From the NCBI RefSeq assembly GCF_018812025.1, contig NC_063061.1, positions 39,726,674 to 39,790,673 of the forward strand: a DNA stretch of 64,000 bases, read 5' to 3'. The notes under the pieces are model-generated. The model did not search any database, was not told the DNA's origin, and worked only from the letters and a program-made list of their open reading frames with translations. Position 1 is the first letter of the stretch; each line of letters starts with the position of its first letter. Source of the stretch: Megalobrama amblycephala (lineage: Eukaryota; Chordata; Actinopteri; Cypriniformes; Xenocyprididae). Positions 53,754 through 64,000 of this stretch are shown one piece after another. Made by a program: the position numbers and the translations under genes.

Positions 53754-54480
53754 CCCACTGCTGATCTGGGATCTGCGCCGATGATGTGTGATCTGAAACA
53801 TTAACATATGCAGCAGGTCAAATTAACACAACATGACGATTTGATCCTTTTCCTTTGAGACAATCGAGTTTGAATGTGTGATCTTTGGGTCTACACTTAC
53901 ATCATTAAAAAAATTATTAAAAGAGGTAAACAAATGTTTTACCTTTATATGTATGAAATCACAATGTGGTTGTCAAGAGTCGGCACTATTTTCACAAATA
54001 ATGTGAACATTTACAAAACTCTACAAACTGACTGCAGATGTAACACGTGATATATAATGAGAAGATCTGGTGTAATCACTGAAACACAACACTATGATCT
54101 TCTTCCAGTTTAATACTTTTATCAATCAGTTCATTCAACAGCAAACAACACAAGATAATGTTGAAATCACCCTTGATGCTGAAATAATTACAGAGACTAC
54201 AGAAGACACATTAGAAAACACACTTACATTACCTTACTTACATAACTGACATAAAATCCATAATGTTTAGTGTCTATCCAGTGTTTTATCAAAAGGTGTA
54301 ATGAAGTTATGAAATGGTTTTGTGTAGAACAGAGTTTGCTGCAATACAGTAAATGTTCTCATGACTGAATCTATACTGTATTCAGCCGTTATAAGGGTGA
54401 GTTACAGTAATGTCTCTACCATGGTAATCTGTTTACTGTGTCACAAGACATACTGAAATGTAAAATGGTGACCGCGATGC
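53754..54480. other. Non-coding stretch
   Basis: Nothing recognisable. Confidence 0.5.
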
Positions 54481-54878
54481 CGTATTCTTGAAAAACCGTA
54501 CGCTGAATGTCCTACACCTTCCCTAATTTACTTATTAAAAAAAGAGCTGGCGCCTCGTTCGTTCCGTAAGTTGAATAGGGAAGGTGTAGGACATTCAGCC
54601 AGAGGCGAACCGACACTAAGTGGGGGCCCCAGGCAAAATTAATCAATGAGGCCCTTCTAAAAGATATTTTTGTTAAAATATCTTCGTTACCTAGTGACAT
54701 AATTATACAACACATAACATAGTCAAAATGTCACTGCATCACTGCATGTTATATTGATATTGACATTTCAGACTGATTAAATGATCAGCCCTCAAAATGC
54801 GGGGCCCCAGGCAATTTCCTGCCTTGCCTGCCCTGTTGCTACGCCTCTCCATTCAGCGTACGCTTTTTCAAGAATACG
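54481..54878. mobile_element. Fold-back element, right arm split by a hAT MITE
   Basis: The left arm CGTATTCTTGAAAAACCGTA...CACCTTCCCTA is the inverse of the right arm TAGGGAAGGTGTAGGACATTC...CAAGAATACG once the insertion at 54,600-54,849 is removed. Arms are about 45 bp around a 50-bp centre. Confidence 0.85.
54600..54849. mobile_element. 250-bp hAT MITE nested in the fold-back
   Basis: Ends CAGAGGCG and CGCCTCTC (one mismatch in the inverted pair). Exact 8-bp target duplication CATTCAGC at 54,592-54,599 and 54,850-54,857. GGGGGCCCCAGGC and GGGGCCCCAGGC are subterminal. Confidence 0.85.
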
Positions 54879-55164
54879 ACTAATTGTTTCACTAGATAAA
54901 GCCCCTTGAAGCTTCATGAAACTGCAATTTTGACCTTCAACCGTCTGGGGCCAACTGAAGTCCACTATAAGGACATGGACATCTTGGATGACATGGGGGT
55001 GAGTAAATTATCAGGAAATCTTTTTTAGAAAGTGGACTTTAACAAATGAAAAATGGTGCAATAAGTACCTGTTCGTGGTCAGTCAATAGCCGCGTGTGGT
55101 GTCCAAGTTTGTAAGACTAAATGACAGCTTCTGATATATTTGTTTAGTGATTTATTTTATTCAT

Positions 55165-55393
55165 CTTGAACTAGCTCTTTTCTTCTTCTCTATTTGAATT
55201 CCAGCAGTGTAGACGCTGCTAAGTGTATTACTGCCCTCCACAGGTCAAAGTTTGAACTAATTTTTATATGCAATATGCTAGTTCAATAGTATATAAAAAT
55301 TAGTTCAAACTTTGACCTGTGGAGGGCAGTAATACACTTAGCAGTGTCTACACTGCTGGAATTCAAATAGAGAAGAAGAAAAGCTAGTTCAAG
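55165..55393. repeat. Large palindrome, arms about 104 bp
   Basis: CTTGAACTAGCTCTTTTCTT... to ...AATTTTTATAT, a 21-bp loop, then the inverse with very few mismatches (TAGACGCTGC versus TAGACACTGC). Flanks at about 54,910-55,020 and 55,505-55,690 are diverged direct copies of one repeat (TGAAGTCCACTATAAGGA, ACATCTTGGATGACATG). Confidence 0.95.
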
Positions 55394-57333
55394 ATGAGCA
55401 TTTATGGTTAAAACGTATATAAGTTTTGTATTTTTTTTATAAAATGAGCGATGGTTTCTCCAGGTAAGAGTATTATTTCTCATCTGGGATTGTGTTGAAC
55501 AATTTGAAGCTGCAGTGAAACTAATTATGACCTTCATCTGTTTGGTGCCCAGTGAAGTCCACTATAAGGAGAAAAATCCTGGAATGTTTTCATCACAAAC
55601 TTTAATTTCTTTTCCACTGAAGAAAGAAAGACATGAACATCTTGGATGACATGAGAGTAAATTATCAGGAAAAGTTTATTTAAAAGTGGACTAATCCTTT
55701 AAGTTCTACTTCTGTAGTTATTTTAGTGAAAGTAACTCAAAAGTAATACAGGAGTAACACATTACAATTCTGAGATAGTAATATTGTAAAGTAAAGAATT
55801 ACGTTTAAATAACAGTAACAAGTAATCTATAATGTAATACAGTTTGGAAGTAACTTGCACAACACTGGTGATCATACCATTAACAATTAGAATTCATGTC
55901 GTTTTCACACAAAATGCAGTCAATTAACACGTTTCCAAAAGGCTTACATTTTCTTTTCATATAAGCTTACCCCATACCAAAATCATGGATCTTTCTCATC
56001 TTATTTGCAAATGCTTAAACACAGCATGTCAGAAATGAAGACCTAATGTTCCAATCTTTAAATATAGGATAAAACCTCTAATTCTGCAACAACAGCAGTT
56101 CTGGAAAAGTACTGGAAAAAATATAAATCAAATACTGAAACAATTGATAAGCATTTTTAATTAGCAGATCACTGAAATATTGAGAAATAGCAGATTCCAA
56201 TCTCAGTTGGAGTAATAGTCAGGGGTTGAACTTCTTTCCATTACATGAACATGAAGTAAAATAGGACTCTTTGAATCGGATTTGTTCAGTGTGGATGAAG
56301 AACAACACAGAGGAGCAGAGAGAGAAAATAATATCTGGGTAAAGGAGAAGAATAGATGAAGGAGGAGAGGAGAAGTTGGATCAGGACAAGTAGAGGAGAG
56401 GAGGAAGTATGTGTGCTGGATTGTACATCTCTATGGTTTTCCCCCTTATACATGATGAACCTGTGAAAGCTTATTTCTGACATAAATAGAAAATAAAAAA
56501 AGGTAATTGTGACTTTTTAATCTCACAATTCTGACTTTTTTTCTCTAAATTCCTAGCTTATACCTCACAATTCTGAGGGGAAAAAAATATTTTTGATAAA
56601 AAGTCACGATTGCCTTTTATGCTTTTTATTCTGTGGAGGAAAAAAACTTGTATGTTCCATATGCAGAATATGTGGTCTGTGTAGGGCACGAGCTACCAAG
56701 GGGACACCATCCCACCCTCAATGAGGGCACCATCAACACCACACACCCAACCCCAGAAAGAGATTTCAACAGAGGGGGACACTGAAGTTCAGCATATATG
56801 GGGACTCATCTGACTCAGTAACTGCCCTGAGCAATTCTGTTACTTTCTTCTTCTTCTTCTTATCTTTTTCTACTGCACATTCTATAAAATAATGACTCAC
56901 TTCTGTTGCCAAGAATGCACACACTCAACACTCAAACAAACATGGAGAATGGCTTACATGCATTATACCTTTACTGCAGTAAAAGGAAAACTATGAATTT
57001 CATATTTTCTCCAGTTAGAACCGAAACATGACAATAGTGCAGTTTTCATAATGTCATCAACTGTTAGTATTTTGACAGTTATTGCTTTCATTGACTATAT
57101 GTTCATGTTGGATAGAAAACTAGTGCTAGTGTTTGACAGAACGACTCGATTTTGAATCAGGTTTGCTGTGTTTTGATAGAGTTAGTATGTGTAGAAAAAG
57201 GTTTTTAGCATTTTGAAATGTAGAGTTTGTGTTTATATAACAAAATATGGTTTTGGGCAGAAAATTAACTATTTGGCTAATTGTGTGATGTAGGTGCGTT
57301 GCTGTGTTAAGAAAGTATTTTAAGTAGGCTATT
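55394..57333. other. Long non-coding stretch
   Basis: Nothing recognisable after the flanking repeat copy, apart from short CTT runs near 56,850. Confidence 0.5.
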
Positions 57334-58317
57334 GGTAAACGCTTAACACTTTAGAATACTGATCCTTCATTAATGAATATCTACACAGGAACAAATGAGT
57401 AATGCATTATTAACACTCTAGTAACTAACTAACAATAAACTCTGATTAATGAATTAGTTAGTAATAGAGCTCAGTTGAAGGTGGTAGTGCACTATTAACT
57501 AATCAGTAACTGCTGTTTTTTTTCATTCCTCCCAGAGAATTACTAAGAACTACTATATACAGGTTCATAATTAACATGAATGATGCATAATGTATAATTA
57601 ATTCTAAAGTAAAGGTCATGGTAACCCACTAGTAATGACTGAAGTATTACTAAATACTTAAGAAGGAATTACTAATTATTTGGTAATTAAAGTGAGAAAC
57701 ATGATAGCTCTCTAGTAACTACTGAAGTCTTTGTAAACTTGTGATGTTTTTGTATGTTTTTGTACAGAAATTCCTTATGATGTATTTGGTAACACTTGAG
57801 TAATTACTAGTGGGTTACTATGATCTTCACTTTAGAATACTGATCCAAATAAGAAGTAGTTACTTTAGAGTTATATAGTAACTCTTGAGTTATTACTATC
57901 CAATACCTTACAAAAACATCAAAAGTTTACAAAGACTTCAGTAGTTACTAGACAGTTATCATGCTTTTCACTTTATAATACTGATCTAAATAATTAGTAA
58001 TTCCTTCTTTGGTAATACTTCAGTCATTACTAATGGGTTACTATCACCTTCACTTTAGAATTAATTATACATTATGCATTACTCTCATTAATTGCGAACC
58101 TGTATATAGCAGTTCTTAGTAGTTCTCTGGAAGAATGAAAAAACAGTGATAAGCTAATAGTGAACTACCACCTTCAACTGAACACTATTACTTACTAATT
58201 CATTCATCAGAGTTACTTGTTAGTTAATAGTAGTTACTAGAGTATTAATAATGCATTACTCATTTGTTCCTGTGTAGTTATTCATTAATGAAGGATCAGT
58301 ATTCTTAAGTGTTACCA
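57334..58317. mobile_element. 984-bp fold-back (hairpin) element
   Basis: The left end GGTAAACGCTTAACACTTTA, GAATACTGATCCTTCATTAA is mirrored at the right end by TTAATGAAGGATCAGTATTC and AAGTGTTACC. Inverse matches continue inward (AGTAACTACTGAAGTCTTTG / CAAAGACTTCAGTAGTTACT) almost to the centre near 57,825, so nearly the whole element folds on itself. No coding capacity. Transposon class undetermined. Confidence 0.9.
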
Positions 58318-58379
58318 CGCTTGTTAGCAATTGAAAAAAACTGTAAATAGACAAATGTATTAAACTGCCACATCTGCCC

Positions 58380-58545
58380 TACAGACGAGCCGCGGCTGTC
58401 GTCTAAATTAAGTCACCTTCATATTTAGCTCTAAATACAGTACAGATGGAGACAGAGTTGATTTCAGCTGAAAAACAATTAAAGACAATGTCACTGACAA
58501 GCTGAAGTCAGTTCAGTGTTGATTCAGTTCAGTTTAAAGATCAAT
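58380..58545 (+). repeat. Dispersed repeat, unexpanded copy of 6,131-7,480
   Basis: AGCCGCGGCTGTCGTCTAAA, AAGTCACCTTCATATTTAGC, then CTGAAGTCAGTTCAGTGTTG with only two units of the 16-bp motif that is expanded to about 950 bp at 6,291. Confidence 0.75.
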
Positions 58546-59345
58546 AGTTCACACTGAGATGATAACAGCATCATTAAAAAAAAAAAAAAACTTTCACTTT
58601 TAAACCAGTTTTCAAACATTTGAAGAGTTTGGTTCCAAAACGCAATAATTCCATTTTGATTAATTTGAGTAAAAAAGGTGTTTTCTTTACCAAGAAAGTG
58701 GCAAGATGAAAACCTCTATTTCTGTTTCAAACTTTCACATAGCATGGTTATAAAAACATAAATTCAAATCTACATTTTGATTTTAAAAAGTTTATTATAA
58801 AAATGTATTATTTTCCCCCCAAAATGCAATAAATCCATGACACTTTTTGTTCAAAATGCAATTAATCCATCAATATAAAAGTTATTTTTCAAACTGAAAA
58901 TACACAACAAAGTAAGTTCACATATATGACAGAGTCTAAACTATGCCAATATTTATCTTATATTCAGGCATTTGACTAAAAATGCATTCAGCCGTCGCTC
59001 CCAAAATGAATTCAACGGGTCATCTTGTTAGTATTATAAATTATTTGTCATTACCGATTAAAGAGTATCTGGCGCCACCGCACAAATAAACACATTTGCC
59101 GAGTAACATTAAAAACGGCTTTTTGAAAAAGCCTTCAGTGTTTACAGTGGGTGAAATGGAGCGCTGTGATTGGTTGAGCGGATATATCGCGTTCTGCAGA
59201 AAAAGAAGGCTGGCGTTTGTCGTGTTTTGGAACCAAACTCTGCATTTTTAGGCACACAAATTACCGTTGTCATGTAAATGAACAGCAGTGTCGTGTGAAC
59301 AGACCCTCAGTCTTAGTGTGTAAAAGCTTCCAGAATCCAGGAGAC
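58546..59345. other. 3' flank of copy D, non-coding
   Basis: Nothing recognisable; A-run at about 58,576. Confidence 0.5.
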
Positions 59346-59346
59346 A

Positions 59347-59380
<34 letters not shown>

Positions 59381-59404
59381 GTGATGATGTTGATGAGGAT
59401 GATG
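59346..59404 (+). repeat. (GAT)n tract after the copy D stop
   Basis: About 12 GAT triplets then GGTGATGATGTTGATGAGGA. Same position relative to E4 as in copies A-C. Confidence 0.9.
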
Positions 59405-59419
59405 ATGTTCAGCTCTTCA

Positions 59420-61931
59420 TCAGTGATGTTGTGTGTTCTTGAGATCATGATGAAGGTTTTGATGAGAGAATCTCTCCTCAGTTTTGACATCAGAATCAAC
59501 CTTTACAGGATCATCTGGATCACATGACACTAGAAATCACAAACTTATATCAGATTATCTCATTGTTTTGGGTTTGTTTTTATGTTCTCAATCTATAACA
59601 CTTTCTGTCAATTAAACACAATCACACATCTGTGAACTTTCAGTAAGTTATAGATTCAATATTCAGACGGCAGAAAATGATGAATTTCTCTGAATGTGAC
59701 GTAAAGTGTAAAAATAATAATAGTAAATCTGTAGCAAGTTCAGTAATGATCAAACACTCACAGTCTGGCATTATTCTCTCCATACTCTCACATCTCTCAA
59801 GTCTCTCTCCTCTTTTCTCTTGTGATCCACTGGTTTGTCTCTCCATTTCTCTCTCTGTCTTCTTGTTTTCTGCTGCTCTGTGATTTCTGAGGCTCCAGCA
59901 GTTTTCTGGATGTGTGATTTTCTTTCTCTTCTCCATCTGAATCTGTTCAATCACACACAGAGTTTAATTAAAGTCAGATTAATGTAGAATCAGAACATGA
60001 AGATGTTCAGCTGAAAGAACGACAGAAGAGAGGAAAATAAAGTGCAGTAAACATTAACCATCAGCATCAGTCTTTCCACATGTTCTTCATTCCTCTGTAG
60101 ATACGAGGAAAGGAAACAAGGACGGAGGAATCACAGAAAGCTGATTTTGTAAATTGGTTTCTTGTATTTTTGTAGTTGTTAAAGTCGAGCGTCACTTTAA
60201 ATCATGTTTCTCAGCTGCATGAACACAGATCTCTTTCAGCAGAACATCATTCTGTCTTCATTTACACAAGATCAACACTGATAATCAGATCCAGAACTTT
60301 CATCTCTTTCCTTCTCATCACAACATGACAGTAAATTACACTTCATCACTTCCAGTTCAGCAATAAAACAGTTCAAGATAAAACATGTTTCTACATTCAT
60401 CATGTAAAAAACATTAAAGAAGTTTTAGAAGCTCTGTCTATAAGAACCATAAACCTTTTTCTTCACATATGAATTAAGTCCAAAACCAAATCCCAAGGTT
60501 GCCAGATTGTTGTTGTTGTTATTACAGTTTTTCTCAATTGTTTACACACAAATATTGGTACTTGAGACACAATGACCACAGCATGTAACTCATGCACCAA
60601 CCCCCTGAACCAATTCTGCTAAACTACAAGCACAATTCCTGCTTTACACTCACATTGCAGTTCTAAAACACACTTTTTTCAAAACAATACACACAATTCT
60701 CTGCATTTGGCACAATTTTCGGGCAGAAAAATCTCTTGTTTTCACAAGGAACACACTGCCATTCAAATATGCACACTGACTCATCACATGGGCAAACACC
60801 TGTCACACATTTTTACAATTAGCAAACAGAGCTTTAGCATAAAAGGGCAACAGGTGAGCTCTTCTGTTTTGGAGCAATGGATGCCAACAATGGAAACAGA
60901 GGCAGAGCAGCATAGTTTTTTTTTACTGTAACTGTATACAGTTGTCACAGAACCCTTGTTTCCCTGGACTTCATATCCCATGATCCTCCTGTTCTCCACA
61001 CCTGCACTCACTTCCCTCGTCAGCTCCCCATCGTCACTCATCACCTGCACCTGGACTCTATTGTCAGCACTCCCCATATATTGCACTCACTCCCTTCACT
61101 CCTCGTCCGTTCTCTGTTTATGTTAAGTGTATGTTTGGTGATTCCCTGCCGTTGTTTATTAAAGAGTGTATATGATTGTGGAAATCCGCATCTGCCTCAT
61201 CTCTGCACCAGCAACACGTAACAACAGTAAATTCTTCTGTTGTTTTGTACGGTATGTGCAACTTTGCATTGGTTGGGATGTGCACTGTACATTGTTTTTG
61301 TTGGAAAAATAAAATATATTTGTTACCGTGTATTTGTGTGTTCTGACTATATATACATATATATATATATACTACAAATATTTTACAACACACTTATGTA
61401 TGTACTGTCTGTAATAAGTGTAACACTGAACCAAATAAAGACCAAAGTCATTATGATGAATGGAGAAGTGTTTTCCATTCATCATAGTGTTTTACATAGA
61501 GCACATCAGTGTTCAACTGGTTCTTATAAATGTCTATTCATATGATGGTTTGTGTGTGTCATTTGAAAACAAAATACCATTTTGAGAAGAAAGAACATTG
61601 TTTTGAATGTAAAGTTTCATTTTGCAGGAGAATTGAGGGGTTTTGCCCATTGTGTGTGTATTTTTTGATTTGTGTGTAGAGTTCTGAGAGTATGAGGCAT
61701 GCTTTCAGAAAATGTGTGTAAACAATCAAGAAAAACTGTATTATATCATATTATATTTTTATTACTATATCTGCTGTGTTGCCACTGGTCAGACATTTAA
61801 TGTAATTTAAATGTATTTTTTGACATTTCAGTTTCACAGTACTGATACTTAGTAATGAATGAATAAAAACTTCACAAAATAAATATTAAAGTGTTTTAAT
61901 CACCTTGTGATGAGCAGAAAAGAGGAAACAT
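59420..61931 (-). CDS. Repeated small-gene family, copy D (E1, E3, E4)
   Basis: Unrecognised gene. E1 61,904-61,931 starts ATG and encodes MFPLFCSSQ plus one base, donor GTGATT. E3 59,762-59,942 (181 nt) begins IQMEKRKKITHPENCW and ends ESMERIMPD. E4 59,420-59,529 encodes LSCDPDDPVKVDSDVK, then SHQNLHHDLKNTQHH and TGA. E3 and E4 join in frame. No E2 is seen; the 2-kb intron contains a TIR transposon with a solo LTR inside. Splicing E1 straight to E3 gives a different open frame (DSDGEEKENHTSRK...) that stops after about 48 codons. Alternatively translation starts at the E3 ATG. An ISRE-like site lies just upstream. Function unknown. Confidence 0.5.
59946..60522. other. Intron of copy D
   Basis: 60,000-60,030 (GAAGATGTTCAGCTGAAAGA) matches 8,289-8,312 in copy A, showing the introns are also homologous. 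Nothing else recognised. Confidence 0.5.
60523..61740. mobile_element. TIR transposon in the copy D intron
   Basis: Ends TACAGTTTTTCTCAATTG and (inverse right) TACAGTTTTTCTTGATTG, extended by TTTACACACA; 26 of 28 positions agree. TA on both sides. A short frame after ATG at 60,879 (MPTMETEAEQHS) is probably a transposase start relic. It is split by the solo LTR at 60,943-61,223. Same group as 36,398-39,723 and 52,530-53,640. Confidence 0.8.
60943..61223 (+). mobile_element. Solo LTR, chromovirus type
   Basis: 281 bp, TGTCACAGAACCCTTG to GCAACACGTAACA; exact 5-bp target duplication ACAGT (60,938-60,942; 61,224-61,228), the same five bases as the full element at 10.5-16.0 kb. Confidence 0.9.
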
Positions 61932-62000
61932 CGACGCAGCTCTGAGATCTGTGCTGATGAGCTTCAGAATGATGAGGTTTAAAACAGGAATGAAACTCTA

Positions 62001-62030
62001 AAGAAACGGTCAAAACAAAACGAAACTGAG
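62001..62030. promoter_or_regulatory. ISRE-like site upstream of copy D
   Basis: AAGAAACGGTCAAAA followed by AAAACGAAACTGAG, about 70-100 bp before the E1 ATG at 61,931. A TTTAAA (about 61,979) could serve as a weak TATA between them. Confidence 0.4.
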
Positions 62031-62040
62031 AAGTTTTGGT

Positions 62041-62532
62041 GGTGTGTGTTATAGACCCACGCCTTATACACTGTGATCACGTTACAGGAAATGAGGAGAA
62101 AAAACCCTCTGGTGTGTCGATCTAACAACACTCTCACACCTTCATCTTCATCATCCTCCTCTCTCTCAGATTGTTCTTATCATCATTCAGTTCTCCTGTG
62201 TTCTCTTCTGAACGGCTCATATTTCATTCAGCTGGTTTGATCACATCATTAGAAACAAGAGTGAACAATGTTGAGCTGTTGTGTGTAAATGATGACAACT
62301 GTGTTGAAGTTTATCTTTTGCAGCTTGTGTTTACTGTTCTGCATCAGTGTGTGTTTTAGTGAGAGAGAATGTGTTTAGAGGTTTGCAAAAAGAGTGCATG
62401 AGAGTGAGGATATATATGAGAACTAGGCAGGAAGTTGTCTCTGTGTCGCTTTATATCTTGCTGAACATGTGGTTTTTTTAGGTTCCTGTGTGTGAGTGCT
62501 GTTGGAAGGTTGTCATAGTCTTACTCTGCATT
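62041..62532. other. Non-coding stretch
   Basis: Upstream flank of copy D; nothing else recognised. Confidence 0.5.
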
Positions 62533-62883
62533 TGTCACAGTTTCAGTCATTCCCAGACATTCCCCAGTCACACACACCCATGTTCATTACCTGGACTATT
62601 TAAGCCACTCTCATCCTCACACTCATTGCGAGATCTTGTATTACTACGATTTGCATTTCTGAGCGTTTGTCATTGTGTTTGTCTGCCTGTTACTGACCCA
62701 GTCTGTTTCCCGTGTACGATTCTCTGCTGCCTGCCCTTTGGACTGTTTGCTCTCTCTTGGACTTGTGATTGATATCTGCCTGCCCTGACTTACTGCCTGT
62801 TCTTCCATCATGTATTTGTCTATCCTGAGATCTGTTCAATAAAGCCTGCACATGGATCCCACGTCGTGTCCCGTCTCGTTACA
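62533..62883 (+). mobile_element. Solo LTR, chromovirus type
   Basis: 351 bp, TGTCACAGTTTCAGTC to CCCGTCTCGTTACA, with CTATTTAAGCC (about 62,596) and TTCAATAAAGCC (about 62,836) as TATA and polyadenylation signals. Exact target duplication GCATT (62,528-62,532; 62,884-62,888). Confidence 0.9.
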
Positions 62884-62888
62884 GCATT

Positions 62889-64000
62889 TAATGAGCTGTT
62901 AATGCTACAGTTAATGCTTGTTTTTTGTGTATTTTGGATGCTTTGCAATTCTTATTTTAAGCAATATGTTTTCTCCTCATTGAAATTCATAAAGCATCAG
63001 AAAGTTGTGTTTGAGAGCGGTTCACGTGTAAGTAGAGCATTTTGCACTTTTTCAAATGTATAATTAGCTCATCCTAAGGTTTAAACACTGATTCAGCACA
63101 TTATATGCAGGGCTCGCTTTGAGCAGGGATGGGGGGATGGCTTCCACCTTGTTGAAAAACTAAACAAAACAAAAAGCATCCCCTCTGTAAAGCCACCATC
63201 CCCTTCAGATTAACAGTGTTATGTATGATTTAAAACTTATCATGTAACAAACTATAAATAACAGCAACTGACCAATCAGAACTCAGTATTATAACGCTCT
63301 GTGCACAGTCAGAGCTCTGATTCAAGCAAGCTTTTGTCATTTTTTGCAGTTGATCAAAAGGATCAGGAGAACGGTTCAAACGTCTCTTTTTATGTTCTTT
63401 AACAAGAAGAAAACAGAAGGTATGAAATTACTTTGATTAGAGTTTTAAGAACGTTCCCCTGACACATTAGAACGAATAATGAACATAGCTAAAGTGTCTA
63501 TATGATGTTCTGATGCAGAAATATAGGTCTTGCTAAATGGTTGCTAGGGTATTCTTTGGTTGCTAGGGAGTACTCCAAAGGCTGCTTGCTGGAATATAAA
63601 TGATATAAACAAACCCCAATGTCTCTGTGACATTCAGATTTAAAGATGTGTGCTCTGGTTGCTAGGGTGCTCTAAATACAGTAGTTGCTAGGGCGTGGCT
63701 TGATAACTTTACAATGATTCTGAAAAAAGATGATTGGTTGCCTGAGTGAAATAAGCCCATAACCTTGTGTCTATGACATTGTAATCCAGAGTTACGTTCA
63801 ATACAAAATTCCTATGCATGTTATATGTGTGTGTTGTTGTTATGTCAGTTATGTGATGAGTGAGTGAGGATGGATGTCAAGATCTTGAGGTTTTGCTCAA
63901 CCAGGTCTGTGTAATTAGTTCTGTGTGCAAAAGCGAGTAGAGACGTATAAACGGCTGAGAGACTCTAGAAGTTAGTCAGAAATGTTCTCTTGCAGCGGTG
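62889..64000. other. Non-coding stretch to the window end
   Basis: No gene is supported. Contains the GTTGCTAGGG cluster at 63,539. Confidence 0.5.
63539..63700 (+). repeat. GGTTGCTAGGG repeat cluster
   Basis: Four copies of GTTGCTAGG(G) at about 63,540, 63,560, 63,660 and 63,685 with variable linkers, related to 16,408-16,515. Confidence 0.7.

Overview
The window looks like a teleost nuclear genome, most likely a cyprinid. It is AT-rich, intron-dominated and full of fish-type dispersed repeats (Tc1-like elements, hAT MITEs, chromovirus LTRs, an L1-like LINE). No long conserved host protein is visible. The longest open frames belong to retrotransposons, and roughly half of the sequence can be tied to mobile elements or tandem repeats.

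The only host-like gene structure I can support is a small, unrecognised multi-exon family on the minus strand. It is present in four recognisable copies: A 7.7-8.5 kb, B 30.7-33.1 kb, C 41.6-43.9 kb and D 59.4-62.0 kb. There are also a diverged exon near 1.7 kb and remnants near 45.0 kb and 53.7 kb. Exon types E1-E4 have conserved GT/AG borders. Lengths of the main exon E3 differ only by multiples of three in A-D, and phases match across E1|E2|E3|E4 in B and C. The predicted product is about 110-125 residues, very charged, with no domain I recognise. TATA boxes, interferon-response-like (ISRE) motifs and AATAAA signals flank some copies. Several copies have lost the E1 ATG or the whole E2, so the family looks like a tandem array of live and decaying paralogues.

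Layout. 0-9 kb: MITE pieces, a TTAA-flanked DNA element, a dispersed repeat with a 950-bp minisatellite, and copy A. 9.2-16.9 kb: a three-level nest, in which a MITE is interrupted by a hAT element (8-bp TSD), which is interrupted by a Ty3/gypsy chromovirus (5-bp TSD, minus strand). 20.4-24.4 kb: a minus-strand L1-like LINE with internal deletions and an intact-looking 5' end. 25.5-29 kb: a hAT MITE inside a dispersed repeat, an LTR-like segment and a solo LTR. 29.9-30.5 kb: a Tc1-like transposase relic. 30.7-33.1 kb: copy B. 33.6-34.6 kb: a gypsy RT relic. 36.4-39.7 kb: a 3.3-kb terminal-inverted-repeat element with nested insertions. 41.6-43.9 kb: copy C, with a promoter-like segment and remnant behind it (45.0-45.4 kb). 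46-48.2 kb: Tc1 pieces and a 1-kb inverted-repeat element. 51-58.3 kb: microsatellites and several fold-back elements. 59.4-62 kb: copy D, whose intron holds a TIR element that itself holds a solo LTR. 62.5-62.9 kb: another solo LTR.

The same segments recur many times (for example 40.0 and 48.2 kb, 4.7 and 40.8 kb, 30.8 and 41.9 kb). This suggests the locus grew by tandem segmental duplication of the small gene family, followed by heavy transposon insertion. All boundaries were read by eye.
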